From positions 2,976,001 to 3,040,000 of the forward strand of contig NZ_CP094516.1 of the NCBI RefSeq assembly GCF_029909975.1: DNA of 64,000 nt, read 5' to 3'. The notes under the pieces are model-generated. The model was not told where the DNA came from and made no database searches. It saw only the letters and a list, made by a program, of their open reading frames with translations. The position numbers and the translations under genes were made by a program. Positions 8,110-17,007 of the stretch are shown in pieces. The stretch comes from Bradyrhizobium sp. ISRA430. GTDB taxonomy: Bacteria > Pseudomonadota > Alphaproteobacteria > Rhizobiales > Xanthobacteraceae. Positions within the stretch are counted from its first letter, which is position 1; each line of letters opens with the position of its first letter.

Positions 8110-8132
8110 CATTCTTATCGCGCCTTCGCCGC

Positions 8133-10196
8133 TCAATGCGAGTCGGCCCAGACCTTCTTCTTGGTGAAGTACATCAGGCCCGCGAAGATGATCAGGAACA
8201 CGAACACCTGGAAGCCCAGGCGCTTGCGCGCTTCCATGTGCGGCTCGGCGGTCCACATCAGGAAGGTGGTGACGTCGTGAGCGTACTGCGCGACTGTGGT
8301 CGGCGAGCCGTCGTCATAGGTCACCTGGCCGTCGCTGAGCGGCTTCGGCATCTTGATGGCATGGCCCGGGAAGTACTTGTTGTAGTAGGAGCCCTCCGGG
8401 ATGGTCACACCCTCCGGCACCTTCTCCTCGAAGCCCTGAAGCACAGCCGCGACGTAGTCCGGCCCCTGCTCCTGGTACTGGGTGAAGAAGTCGAAGATGA
8501 ACCAGGGGAAGCCGCGTTCGTAGGAGCGCGCCTTGGTGATCAACGACAGGTCGGGCGGCGCCGCACCGCCGTTCGCCGCACGAGCCGCCTGCTCGTTCGG
8601 GAATGGCGAGGGGAAATAGTCGGCTGGGCGGCCCGGGCGCTCGAACATGTCACCGGCATCGTTCGGGCCATCCTTGATCTTGTATTCCGAGGCAAACGCC
8701 ACCGCCTGCGCCGGCGAATAGCCGGGGCCGCCGGCTTCCGCGAGATTGCGGAAGGCGACGTAGGACAGGCCGTGGCAGTTGGCGCAGACCTCCTTGTAGA
8801 CCTTCAACCCGCGCTGAAGCGCGCCGCGGTCGAACTTGCCGAAGGGACCCGCGAACGACCACTTGTTGGCCGGCGGCTTGTCGTTGCCTTCGGCGGCGCG
8901 GGCGTCCTGCAACGTGCCGAGGAACAGCGCACCCGCAGCAACGAGCGCAACAGCGACGGAAGCCACCACCTTGCCGCCCCTGGCAAGCACCGCCTCCGAG
9001 ATCGAGTTCGGCACCGGCCGCGGCGTCTCGATGCGCGAGAGCAGCGGCAGCACGATCAGGAAGTAGGCGAAGTAGCAAACCGTCAGGATGCGGCCGGCGA
9101 TCACATAGATGCCCTCCGGCGGCTGTGCGCCGAGATAGCCGAGCAGCAGGCAGACCACGACGAAGATCCAGAAGAACTGCTTGGCCAGCGGACGGTACTT
9201 CGAGGACCTGGTCCTGGCGCTATCGAGCCAGGGCAGGAAGCACAGGATGAGGATCGCCGAGAACATCGCGATGACGCCGGCGAGCTTGTTCGGGATCGAG
9301 CGCAGGATCGCGTAGAACGGCAGGTAGTACCACTCCGGCACGATGTGCGGCGGTGTCACGCCCGGGTTCGCCGGGATGTAGTTGTCGGCATCGCCGAGAT
9401 AGTTCGGCATGTAGAAGATGAACCAAGCGTAGAGGATCATGAAGCAGGCGACGCCGAACATGTCCTTGATGGTCGCATGCGGCGTGAATGGTACCGTGTC
9501 CTTTTCCGACTTCGGCTCGACGCCGTCAGGATTGTTCTGGCCTGCGACATGCAGCGCCCAGACGTGGAGCACGACCACGCCTGCGATCAGGAACGGCAGG
9601 AGGTAATGCAGCGAGAAGAAGCGGTTCAGCGTCGGGTTGCCGACCGAGTAGCCGCCCCACAACAGCGTCACGATGCTCTCACCGACATAAGGAATGGCGG
9701 AGAACAGGTTGGTGATGACGGTGGCGCCCCAGAAGCTCATCTGGCCCCACGGCAGCACGTAGCCCATGAAGCCGGTCGCCATCATCAAGAGGTAGATGAT
9801 GACGCCGAGGATCCACAGCACCTCGCGCGGCTGCTTGTACGACCCGTAATAGAGGCCGCGGAACATGTGGACGTAGACGGCGAAGAAGAACATCGACGCG
9901 CCGACGGCGTGCATGTTGCGCAGCAGCCAGCCATAGTTGACGTCGCGCACGATCAGCTCGACCGACTTGAAGGCCAGATCGGCATAGGGCGTGTAGTGCA
10001 TCGCCAGAATCACGCCGGTCAGGATCTGCATCCCGAGCATGAAGGAGAGGATGGCGCCGAAGGTCCACCAGTAGTTCAGGTTGCGCGGGGTGGGATAGGC
10101 GACGAAAGACGAGTGCATGAGACCAAAGATCGGCAGGCGCCGCTCGATCCACTGCAGTGCCGGATTGCTCGGCTGGTAGTCGGATGGTCCGCTCAT
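8133..10196 (-). CDS. fbcH: Cytochrome b/c1 fusion precursor of the bc1 complex
   Basis: 687 residues, the length known for Bradyrhizobium FbcH. Residues 1-400 are cytochrome b: haem-ligand histidines H96/H197 and H110/H211, and the quinol-site PEWY at 287-290. A signal-peptide-like segment follows (about 409-434, ending ARA before AEGNDK), then cytochrome c1 with haem motif CANCH at 471-475 and a C-terminal membrane anchor. The precursor is known in this genus to be cut into two cytochromes. The complex passes electrons from quinol to cytochrome c and pumps protons. ATG 10196 is the start that gives the normal cytochrome b N-terminus. Confidence 0.97.
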   Translation of the reverse strand: MSGPSDYQPSNPALQWIERRLPIFGLMHSSFVAYPTPRNLNYWWTFGAILSFMLGMQILTGVILAMHYTPYADLAFKSVELIVRDVNYGWLLRNMHAVGASMFFFAVYVHMFRGLYYGSYKQPREVLWILGVIIYLLMMATGFMGYVLPWGQMSFWGATVITNLFSAIPYVGESIVTLLWGGYSVGNPTLNRFFSLHYLLPFLIAGVVVLHVWALHVAGQNNPDGVEPKSEKDTVPFTPHATIKDMFGVACFMILYAWFIFYMPNYLGDADNYIPANPGVTPPHIVPEWYYLPFYAILRSIPNKLAGVIAMFSAILILCFLPWLDSARTRSSKYRPLAKQFFWIFVVVCLLLGYLGAQPPEGIYVIAGRILTVCYFAYFLIVLPLLSRIETPRPVPNSISEAVLARGGKVVASVAVALVAAGALFLGTLQDARAAEGNDKPPANKWSFAGPFGKFDRGALQRGLKVYKEVCANCHGLSYVAFRNLAEAGGPGYSPAQAVAFASEYKIKDGPNDAGDMFERPGRPADYFPSPFPNEQAARAANGGAAPPDLSLITKARSYERGFPWFIFDFFTQYQEQGPDYVAAVLQGFEEKVPEGVTIPEGSYYNKYFPGHAIKMPKPLSDGQVTYDDGSPTTVAQYAHDVTTFLMWTAEPHMEARKRLGFQVFVFLIIFAGLMYFTKKKVWADSH

Positions 10197-10258
10197 GATG
10201 CGATCCTGAGGAAATAAAACGACGTGACGGCGCGAAGCTTCGGACGAAGGCCCGAGGC

Positions 10259-10789
10259 TCAGCCGATCTGAATTTTGGTGTCGGAGACGAACTGGTAGGG
10301 CGGCACCGCCAGGTTGGCGGGCGCAGGCCCCTGGCGGATACGGCCGGACGTGTCGTACTGCGAACCGTGGCACGGGCAGAAGAAGCCGTCGTAATTGCCC
10401 TCATGGGCGATCGGGATACAGCCGAGATGGGTGCAGATGCCGATCACGACCAGCCATTGATCATGGCCGGACTTGACGCGCGCCTCGTCGCTCTGCGGAT
10501 CGGGCAGGCTCGCCACGTTGACGGCGCGCGCTTCCTCGATCTGCTTCTTGGTGCGGTGGCTGATGTAGATCGGCTTGCCGCGCCAGAACACCTTGACGTC
10601 CTGGCCCTCGGCGATCGGGCTGAGATCGACCTCGATCGGCGCGCCGGCGGCGATCGTGGAGGCATCCGGATTCATCTGGGAAATGAAGGGCCAAAGCGCT
10701 GCTGCGCCCCCCACTGCGGCCGCTGCCCCCGTTGCAACGAATAGGAAATCACGGCGTGTCGGATGATCCGCCGAAGACGCTGTCGTCAC
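10259..10789 (-). CDS. fbcF: Ubiquinol-cytochrome c reductase Rieske iron-sulfur subunit
   Basis: 176 residues. A twin-arginine-type N-terminus ([11 protein letters not shown]) and one membrane helix (about 15-37) are followed by the Rieske domain: CTHLGC (119-124) and CPCHGS (138-143) hold the 2Fe-2S cluster with C119, H121, C138, H141 and the disulfide C124-C140. It is the first gene of the fbcFH operon, 62 bases before fbcH. The 275-base divergent gap to trmL is GC-rich and shows no clear operator. Confidence 0.97.
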   Translation of the reverse strand: MTTASSADHPTRRDFLFVATGAAAAVGGAAALWPFISQMNPDASTIAAGAPIEVDLSPIAEGQDVKVFWRGKPIYISHRTKKQIEEARAVNVASLPDPQSDEARVKSGHDQWLVVIGICTHLGCIPIAHEGNYDGFFCPCHGSQYDTSGRIRQGPAPANLAVPPYQFVSDTKIQIG

Positions 10790-11064
10790 GATTCCAACCC
10801 TTTCTTCTTATGCGACCGGTGGAACCGCCCCAGGGGGCGCCCAAAGGTCCCCAGAACAGGCTGCCGGCGCCCGCGGCCCCCCGCGGCAGAACTTTGCTTG
10901 CCCACGCCGAAACGGGTGAAACAGCAGTCCAGAATCGTTCTATTGGCACCCTTGCCGGGCGAGCGCAAGCCCGCTATCGGCGCGGAAGCGTGCAATGCAC
11001 GAATTCCCGGGCGAGCGATGTTTTATTGAGACATTTCCGCCCCGCAACCGACGCCGCCACGCCC

Positions 11065-11523
11065 ATGCAGATAGCACTTTTCCAGCCCGACATTCCGCAG
11101 AACACCGGTACGATTCTCAGGCTCTGCGCCTGCCTGGGGTTGGCCGCCCACATCATCGAACCCGCCGGTTTTCCTGTCTCAGACCGCTTGTTCCGCCGGG
11201 CGGGAATGGACTATCTCAACCATGTCAGCGTGACGCGGCACGACTCCTGGTCGAAATTTTCGGCCTGGCGCACGGAACAAGGCTACCGCCTGCTGCTGTT
11301 CACCACCAAGGGCGCCACGAACTATCTCGATTTCCGTTACCAGACGTCCGACATCCTGCTATTCGGGCGCGAGAGCGCCGGCGTCACTGACGAGGTGGTC
11401 GAGGCCGCGGATGCGCGGCTGGTGATCCCGATCAATCCGGGGCTGCGGTCGCTCAATGTGGCGATGACCGCGGCGATGGCCGCAGGCGAAGCGCTGCGGC
11501 AGGTCCGGAACCCGCAAGTTTGA
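11065..11523 (+). CDS. trmL: tRNA (cytidine(34)-2'-O)-methyltransferase
   Basis: 152 residues of the SPOUT superfamily. The start MQIALFQPDIPQNTGTILRLCACLG and the knot motifs LLFGRESAGV and IPINPGLRSLNVAMTAA are those of TrmL, which methylates the wobble base of leucine tRNAs using SAM. The frame extends upstream through sequence unlike the family; ATG 11065 is taken because it gives the conserved N-terminus and usual length. Divergent from fbcF. Confidence 0.94.
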   Translation: MQIALFQPDIPQNTGTILRLCACLGLAAHIIEPAGFPVSDRLFRRAGMDYLNHVSVTRHDSWSKFSAWRTEQGYRLLLFTTKGATNYLDFRYQTSDILLFGRESAGVTDEVVEAADARLVIPINPGLRSLNVAMTAAMAAGEALRQVRNPQV

Positions 11524-11541
11524 TACGTTGAGGAGAGAAGT

Positions 11542-12174
11542 TTGAGTTACGCGGTCAAGGAGATCTTCCTGACCCTGCAAGGCGAAGGCGCCCATGCCGG
11601 ACGCGCCTCCGTGTTCTGCCGCTTTGCCGGCTGCAATCTCTGGAGCGGCCGCGAGGCCGATCGCGCGGAGGCGGTCTGCAAATTCTGCGACACGGATTTC
11701 GTCGGCACCGACGGCACGCTCGGCGGACGCTACGCGACGGCCGCGGAACTTGCCGACACCATCGCCGGACAATGGACCGGCGCAGGCCACAACCGCTACG
11801 TGGTGCTGACCGGGGGCGAGCCGCTGCTCCAGGTCGACGCCGCCCTGATCGAGGCGCTCCATGCGCGCGGCTTCGAGATCGGCGTCGAGACCAACGGCAC
11901 GATCGCGCCCCCCGAGGGGCTGGACTGGATCTGCGTCAGCCCCAAGGGCGGAAGCGAGCTCGTGTTGCGGCACGGCCACGAATTGAAGCTGGTCTATCCT
12001 CAGCCGCTCGCTGCGCCGGAATCTTTCGAGGGCCTGGCCTTCGAGCGCTTCTCGCTGCAGCCGATGGACGGGCCCGAGGTCGCCGAGAACACGGCACGCG
12101 CCATCGACTATTGCCTGCGTCATCCGCAATGGCGGCTCAGCGTACAGACGCACAAGTCACTCGGCATCAGATAG
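11542..12174 (+). CDS. queE: 7-carboxy-7-deazaguanine synthase
   Basis: 210 residues with a TTG start at 11542, supported by AGGAG 7 bases upstream. A radical SAM enzyme converting 6-carboxytetrahydropterin to CDG in queuosine synthesis. The N-terminus has LTLQGEG and the cluster cysteines C31-x14-C46-x2-C49; the longer first spacing is the known QueE variation. TGGEP (about residue 91) is also intact. It is 18 bases after trmL and 17 before queD, indicating a shared transcript. Confidence 0.94.
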   Translation: MSYAVKEIFLTLQGEGAHAGRASVFCRFAGCNLWSGREADRAEAVCKFCDTDFVGTDGTLGGRYATAAELADTIAGQWTGAGHNRYVVLTGGEPLLQVDAALIEALHARGFEIGVETNGTIAPPEGLDWICVSPKGGSELVLRHGHELKLVYPQPLAAPESFEGLAFERFSLQPMDGPEVAENTARAIDYCLRHPQWRLSVQTHKSLGIR

Positions 12175-12191
12175 GATCGGTCTGCGAACAG

Positions 12192-12557
12192 ATGTGGGAA
12201 TTGACGAAATCCTTCCGCTTCGAGGCTGCGCACTCGCTGTCCGGAACGACCTTCGGTGCGGCGAGCGAGGAAATCCACGGCCACTCCTTCCGCGCCGAGG
12301 TGAGCCTGCGCGGCACGCCTGATCCGGTGACCGGCATGGTGGTCGATCTCGGCCTCGTCCAGCGCGCGATCGAGGACGTGCGGCTGACGCTCGACCACAA
12401 GTACCTCAACAAGATCGAGGCCATTGGCGTGCCGACGCTGGAAAACCTCTCGCGCTTCGTCTGGGAGCGCCTCCAGCATATCGAGGGGCTGACCCGCGTC
12501 AGCATTTACCGTGACAGTTGCAACGAGAGCTGCACCTATTACGGTCCGCAGGGCTGA
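12192..12557 (+). CDS. queD: 6-carboxytetrahydropterin synthase / PTPS-like (QueD family)
   Basis: 121 residues of the 6-pyruvoyltetrahydropterin synthase fold. Zinc ligands H14, H29 and H31 (EAAHSL, IHGH) and the DxG/DLGLV strand are present, and the C-terminal CTYYGP is normal. The position that carries the catalytic cysteine in QueD (C-x3-HGH) is Ser25; instead the sequence has E26-x2-HGH, which resembles the PTPS-III type tied to folate synthesis. Next to queE a queuosine role is expected, so substrate choice is open. It is followed by hemF after 4 bases. Confidence 0.85.
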   Translation: MWELTKSFRFEAAHSLSGTTFGAASEEIHGHSFRAEVSLRGTPDPVTGMVVDLGLVQRAIEDVRLTLDHKYLNKIEAIGVPTLENLSRFVWERLQHIEGLTRVSIYRDSCNESCTYYGPQG

Positions 12558-12561
12558 CGGG

Positions 12562-13461
12562 ATGGCATCTGTAGTGGACCTGAGCACGATCGAAGAACGC
12601 AAGGCTCGCGCGCGTGCCTGGTTCGAGCGCTTGCGCGACGACATCTGCGAAAGCTTCGAGCGGCTCGAAGACGACGCACCCACGGCACTCTATCCCGGCG
12701 AGGCCGGCCGCTTCGAACGCACGCCGTGGCAGCGCACCGACCATACCGGCGCGCCCGGCGGTGGCGGCGTGATGTCGATGATGTATGGCCGCCTGTTCGA
12801 GAAGGTCGGCGTGCACTGCTCGACCGTCCACGGCGAATTCGCGCCCGAATTCCGGGCGCAGATCCCGGGCGCTGCGGAGGATCCGCGCTTCTGGGCCTCC
12901 GGCATCTCGCTGATCGCGCACATGCGCAATCCGCACGTGCCGGCGGTGCACATGAACACGCGCTTCGTCGTCACCAGCAAGGCGTGGTTCGGCGGCGGCG
13001 CCGATCTCACGCCCGTGCTCGACCGCCGGCGCACGCAGGAGGATGCCGACACGATCGCTTTCCACGCCGCGATGAAAGAGGCCTGCAGCGGACCGAACGG
13101 CGTCGCCGACTACGACAAGTACAAGACATGGTGCGACGAGTATTTCTACCTGCCGCACCGGAAGGAGGCGCGCGGCGTCGGCGGCATCTTCTACGACTGG
13201 CACGACAGCGGCGACTGGGACGCCGACCTTGCCTTCACCCAGGATGTCGGCCGTGCCTTCCTGAAGATCTACCCTGAAATCGTGCGGCGCAATTTTGCGA
13301 CGAAGTGGACTGCCGGTGATCGCGAGGAGCAGCTCATCCGCCGCGGACGCTATGTCGAGTTCAACCTGCTCTACGACCGTGGCACGATCTTCGGGCTCAG
13401 GACCGGCGGCAATGTGGATTCGATCCTGTCGTCGCTGCCGCCGGAGGTGAAGTGGCCATGA
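12562..13461 (+). CDS. hemF: Oxygen-dependent coproporphyrinogen III oxidase
   Basis: 299 residues. It oxidatively decarboxylates coproporphyrinogen III in haem synthesis using oxygen. Family blocks are intact: [13 protein letters not shown] region, [22 protein letters not shown], and [18 protein letters not shown] near the C-terminus. ATG 12562 is preferred over earlier in-frame codons because it begins the conserved N-terminus. The stop overlaps the HAD gene start by four bases (ATGA), so they are translationally coupled. Confidence 0.96.
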   Translation: MASVVDLSTIEERKARARAWFERLRDDICESFERLEDDAPTALYPGEAGRFERTPWQRTDHTGAPGGGGVMSMMYGRLFEKVGVHCSTVHGEFAPEFRAQIPGAAEDPRFWASGISLIAHMRNPHVPAVHMNTRFVVTSKAWFGGGADLTPVLDRRRTQEDADTIAFHAAMKEACSGPNGVADYDKYKTWCDEYFYLPHRKEARGVGGIFYDWHDSGDWDADLAFTQDVGRAFLKIYPEIVRRNFATKWTAGDREEQLIRRGRYVEFNLLYDRGTIFGLRTGGNVDSILSSLPPEVKWP

Positions 13462-14198
13462 CCGCGATGAAGCCACTGCCCCGCGCCATGCTGATCGACA
13501 TGGACGACACCATCCTGTCGGCCTATGGCCGTCCCGAGATCGCCTGGAACACGATCGCAACCGAGTTTGCCGAGGAGCTTGCGCCGCTGCCGCCGCAGCA
13601 GGTCGCAACCGCGGTGCTGTCCTTCGCGCGAAATTTCTGGGCGAATGCGGAAGCCGCGTGGCGGCTGAAGCTTGGCGAGGCGCGCCGCCTGACAGTCAAG
13701 GGCGGCTTCGCGGCGCTTGCGGCAGCCGGCCATCGCGCCCTTCCCGACGATCTCGCCATCCGCCTCGCCGATCGCTTCACCGCCTATCGCGAGGATGAAA
13801 TGTTCGTCTTCCCCGGCGCGCATGATGCCATCGACCGGCTGAAGGCGCTCGGCATCAAGCTCGCGCTGGTCACGAACGGTGCTGCCGACATGCAGCGCGC
13901 CAAGGTCGAGCGCTTCGAGCTCGCGCACCGCTTCCACCACATCCAGATCGAGGGCGAGCACGGTTTCGGCAAGCCCGAGGAACGCGCCTATCTGCACGCG
14001 ATGGACGCACTCGGCGTCACCGCGAAAGACACCTGGATGATCGGCGATAACCTCGAATGGGAAGTCGTGACACCGCAGCGCCTCGGCATCTACGCGGTCT
14101 GGATGGACGTGCATGGCGACGGCCTGCCCGAAGGCTCGACCGTGAAGCCCGACCGCATCATCCGCTCGCTGACCGAACTGGTGCCGGACCGGGTCTAA
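13458..14198 (+). CDS. HAD family hydrolase
   Basis: 246 residues. Catalytic DMDDT (D14, D16), motif II LVTNG, motif III/IV with GKPEERAY and [10 protein letters not shown]. These phosphatases remove phosphate from small molecules; the cap region resembles the YjjG/haloacid dehalogenase group, and the substrate is unknown. ATG 13458 overlaps the hemF stop and has GGAGG 10 bases upstream; a GTG at 13452 is less well spaced. Confidence 0.9.
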   Translation: MTAMKPLPRAMLIDMDDTILSAYGRPEIAWNTIATEFAEELAPLPPQQVATAVLSFARNFWANAEAAWRLKLGEARRLTVKGGFAALAAAGHRALPDDLAIRLADRFTAYREDEMFVFPGAHDAIDRLKALGIKLALVTNGAADMQRAKVERFELAHRFHHIQIEGEHGFGKPEERAYLHAMDALGVTAKDTWMIGDNLEWEVVTPQRLGIYAVWMDVHGDGLPEGSTVKPDRIIRSLTELVPDRV

Positions 14199-14204
14199 GC
14201 GGGG

Positions 14205-14335
14205 CGCACAACAAAAATCGAAAAACAACCCCATGCACTGTAGCCGGCTGCTGCAAATTCAACGACTTACGGATTTTACGAAACGTCTTTGACACGTCGG
14301 GCAAAACAGGGGCATGATGCCATCCTCGTGATGGC
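14205..14335. repeat. Dispersed intergenic repeat ('gacacgtcgggcaaa' type)
   Basis: The segment with 'ttcaacgacttacggattttacg' and 'ttgacacgtcgggcaaaacag' matches, from memory, a sequence repeated between many Bradyrhizobium genes. No coding frame is supported. It is the first half of the 432-base gap between the HAD gene and the YodC-like gene. No second copy is present in this window, so the call relies on recall. Confidence 0.5.
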
Positions 14336-14365
14336 TGCAATGGAAGGCCTTAGTAGGCAGTCACC

Positions 14366-14512
14366 TGCGGCCCATCCTTCGAGATGCCCGCTAGCGCGGG
14401 CTCCTCAGGATGAGGTCTTGTCTCGGCGCAATGTGAGACCCTCATGGTGAGGAGCCCGCCCCAGCGGGCGTCTCCCGGACGATGCTTCGCATCGCCTAGA
14501 GAACCATGCAGG
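14366..14512. repeat. Dispersed palindromic repeat ('catccttcgaga...cctcatggtgaggagcccgc')
   Basis: Inverted arms CGCGGGCTCCTCAGGATGAGG (14396 on) and CCTCATGGTGAGGAGCCCGC (14440 on) face each other, with further small hairpins (GATGCTTCGCATC). This is a well-known style of Bradyrhizobium intergenic repeat. The minus-strand open frame across it is a by-product of the repeat. Confidence 0.8.
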
Positions 14513-14630
14513 CCGAGCACCCACGTAGTCGTAAGAGCCAATCGGGATCCCCCACCACATTCGCCCGTGTTCGACATGTCATGACAAATTGCTAGCCTCG
14601 TCCGGGTCGATCAACTCGAAAGGACTATCT

Positions 14631-14852
14631 ATGGAATTGAAAGTCGGCGATGTCGTGATGCTGAAATCCGGCGGCCAGCCGCTGACCGTCGCGGAGATCA
14701 AGGAGGACGAGGTGCTCTGCCTCTGGATGGGCATGGAAGGCGACCTGTTCCGCGAGACGCTGCCGCTCGCCACACTCATGCAGGTCGAAGAAGACCACGA
14801 TGAGGATGAGGACGACGAGGACGAGGAAGAAGACGACGAGGATGACGAGTAA
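14631..14852 (+). CDS. YodC-family (DUF2158) small protein with acidic tail
   Basis: 73 residues. The first 50 are a DUF2158 beta-barrel-like domain (LKVGDVVMLKSGGQPLTV ... VLCLW). The last 22 residues are almost all Asp/Glu, giving a strongly acidic tail. AAAGGA sits 8 bases upstream of the ATG. Function of the family is not known; the tail could contact basic proteins or metal. It stands alone, and the short space before it contains CATGTCATGACA, also seen upstream of moxR. Confidence 0.82.
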   Translation: MELKVGDVVMLKSGGQPLTVAEIKEDEVLCLWMGMEGDLFRETLPLATLMQVEEDHDEDEDDEDEEEDDEDDE

Positions 14853-15041
14853 GTCCGCCTAAGACCCCATCCTGGTCAGATCGGAGCGTTCCGCTCCGGC
14901 GCGCCTGATGTCCGCTTCTTTGCCAACAACGGCGCGATAGCGGACATCGCTGGATGTCGCAGATGGGGCCAGAAGCGGCAGTCACCGATGTCCAGTCTTA
15001 CACCATCGCCGGACCCGGCACGCTACACCTTTGGCGAACGA

Positions 15042-15791
15042 TCAGAAGCCCACATACTCGTTCATGTAAAAGGTGTTGAGAATGGAAATCCGAGGCTGAT
15101 CGGTTTTGATGGGCGGGCGGCCGTGCCAGCTCATCTTTGTCAGCGAGTGATAGGCCTTCAGGACCACGAACGCGTATCCGACATTGGGCAGGAAAGGGAT
15201 GGTTTTCACAGGCTCCAGGCAGTACGAACCCACATGAAACAGGCCTTTGAGGGAAGCCCGATAGAGCGTCGTGCCGAGAGCTTCCTGGCTGATGTCGGCC
15301 GGACAATAAAGCTGCATCGTCACGACCTTTTTGCGTGTGTCCGGATGCGGCTTGATCTGGTAGCCATCCCTGTCCCAGTAGACCACCGGCTTCGCTATCA
15401 GCTTCAGAGCGTCGGCGTCGGGCACCTTGTCGCCGCGGGCGCGAATTGCGAGCCCGTCATGCAGTCTGTTCCGGATCGCCCGCTCGACCCCCTTCGAGGT
15501 CAACATGATCGATACCGCAGCCCATGCAAATCGCAGTGCCGGGTCGATCTTTTCGATGTTCTCGCCATAGAGGCGCAATGCCACACGAGTTCCCGTGTCA
15601 GTGATCGGATCATATCCTTGAGTGGGGACACTCCGTATCAGATCCCGGTAGAAATCCGCGGGAAAGAAATTGCGGAAGACAATATGCGGGAAGGGAAAAG
15701 AGAAATAATCGGCAGTCTCGATGCTGGTAACCGCATGTGCGGTGAGCTCGTCGGCCAGATCAGAAGGAGCTATCTCCGCAAGTGCCGCCAT
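15042..15791 (-). CDS. 2-oxoglutarate/Fe(II) oxygenase-like protein
   Basis: 249 residues. An HxD pair H149/D151 (IKPHPD) is followed about 65 residues later by a candidate distal His (H215, KAYHSLTKM) and an Arg (R234, PRISI), the 2-His-1-carboxylate plus 2OG-binding pattern. No signal peptide. The substrate is unknown; similar proteins occur next to glycan-synthesis genes, but no such neighbours exist here. Downstream (14853-15041) is plain sequence. The element-bearing region starts 200 bases upstream. Confidence 0.55.
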   Translation of the reverse strand: MAALAEIAPSDLADELTAHAVTSIETADYFSFPFPHIVFRNFFPADFYRDLIRSVPTQGYDPITDTGTRVALRLYGENIEKIDPALRFAWAAVSIMLTSKGVERAIRNRLHDGLAIRARGDKVPDADALKLIAKPVVYWDRDGYQIKPHPDTRKKVVTMQLYCPADISQEALGTTLYRASLKGLFHVGSYCLEPVKTIPFLPNVGYAFVVLKAYHSLTKMSWHGRPPIKTDQPRISILNTFYMNEYVGF

Positions 15792-16076
15792 GAGGACACC
15801 TCAGAACACGCTTTTGTCTAACTCTTTCAATGCTCGCTTTCTGGCCGAAACAAGGCACAAGCAGTCACCGCGGAGAGAAATGAAGGGCATAATCGCCTTG
15901 GCTCGTCCGCTCAGAGTTCGCCAATCGGCGCCTCCGGGTCACGTAATACGCACGGCCAGCAAATGACGTCGGCCCAGCCTCCGAAATGAGACCTAGAGCG
16001 GTTCCCGACCAAATTGAATCGTTAGGGATTGAACGAAGCCGCTGGCGCGGCATGTAGGGAGGCGTAGCAAGGATTG

Positions 16077-16130
16077 CCTCCTGTCTGAGAGGATTGCGGG
16101 TTTTCGAAGCCCAACCCTTTAGACAGGAGG
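16077..16130 (+). promoter_or_regulatory. Hairpin covering the recombinase ribosome binding site
   Basis: CCTCCTGTCT (16077-16086) and AGACAGGAGG (16121-16130) are a perfect 10-bp inverted repeat. The right arm contains the AGGAGG Shine-Dalgarno of the tyrosine recombinase (ATG 16138). An inner GGGTT/AACCC pair can extend the fold. If formed in RNA the ribosome binding site is paired, which would hold recombinase synthesis low. Confidence 0.6.
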
Positions 16131-16137
16131 TTTTCCG

Positions 16138-16998
16138 ATGGCTGAGATCAGCCCACTTCGCCGCCGCATGATCGAGGACATGACGGTCCGCAATCTGTCA
16201 CCGGCGACGCAGCAATCCTACCTCAACGCCGTAGCGAAGTTGAGCCGATATTTCGGTCGTTCTCCTGACCGCCTCGACCTGGAGGATATCCGTGCCTTCC
16301 AGGTTCATCTGGTTGCGACGGGGATGTCCTGGCCGGCGCTGAACCAGATCGTTTGCGCACTGCGGTTCTTCTACGGTGTGACCCTTGGTCATGACACCGT
16401 TCCGGAGCGCATCGCCTATGCGCGTAAACCGCGCAAACTGCCGGTCGTGCTGAGCGCCGACGAGGTCGTGCGCTTCCTGGAAGCAATCCCAAGCCTCAAG
16501 AGCCGTACCGCGCTGACCACCGTCTATGCCGCAGGCTTGCGCGTATCGGAAGTGGTCCTCTTGAAGGTTGTCGACATTGATAGCCAACGGATGTTGATCC
16601 GGGTCGAGCACGGCAAGGGCGGCAAGGACCGTTACGTTATGCTCTCGCCGCAGCTTTTGAGGATTCTGCGGACGTATTGGCGGCTCACTCGGCCAAAGCG
16701 ATGGCTGTTTCCCGGCCGAGACGACGAGCGTCCGCTCGTCCCCAACGTGCTGCACGCCGCCTGCCGTTCAGCCTGCGCTGCGGCCGGCTTGAGCAAGTCG
16801 GTGACAGTGCATACGCTGCGGCACACATTCGCGACCCATCTCCTGGAGAACGGGGCCGACGTGCGCATCATCCAGGTGCTGCTCGGTCATGCCAGTCTGG
16901 CCAGCACGGCGCGCTATACCCAAGTCGCCACCAAGACCATCAGCAATACGCCAAGTCCGCTTGACCGGCTCCGCCTGGAGGTCGTGCCGCCCGGCTGA
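16138..16998 (+). CDS. Tyrosine recombinase of IS91-type element
   Basis: 286 residues. N-terminal SAM-like core-binding domain (1-95), then the catalytic domain with R135 (AGLRVSE), K163 (HGKGGKDR), H225-x2-R228 (HTLRHTF), H251 (LLGHAS) and nucleophile Y260 (ARYTQV). All residues for strand exchange are present, so it looks active. It precedes the IS91 transposase by 9 bases and is probably translated from the same message. The upstream hairpin may limit its translation. Confidence 0.92.
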   Translation: MAEISPLRRRMIEDMTVRNLSPATQQSYLNAVAKLSRYFGRSPDRLDLEDIRAFQVHLVATGMSWPALNQIVCALRFFYGVTLGHDTVPERIAYARKPRKLPVVLSADEVVRFLEAIPSLKSRTALTTVYAAGLRVSEVVLLKVVDIDSQRMLIRVEHGKGGKDRYVMLSPQLLRILRTYWRLTRPKRWLFPGRDDERPLVPNVLHAACRSACAAAGLSKSVTVHTLRHTFATHLLENGADVRIIQVLLGHASLASTARYTQVATKTISNTPSPLDRLRLEVVPPG

Positions 16999-17007
16999 GC
17001 GGACCTG

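Noticed and set aside
7956..10217. Plus-strand open frame of 753 codons opposite fbcH
   Set aside because: It is the antisense of the cytochrome b/c1 gene and begins in a repeat; residue pattern is meaningless.
14350..14577. Minus-strand open frame of 75 codons
   Set aside because: Lies in a dispersed palindromic repeat; no coding signature.
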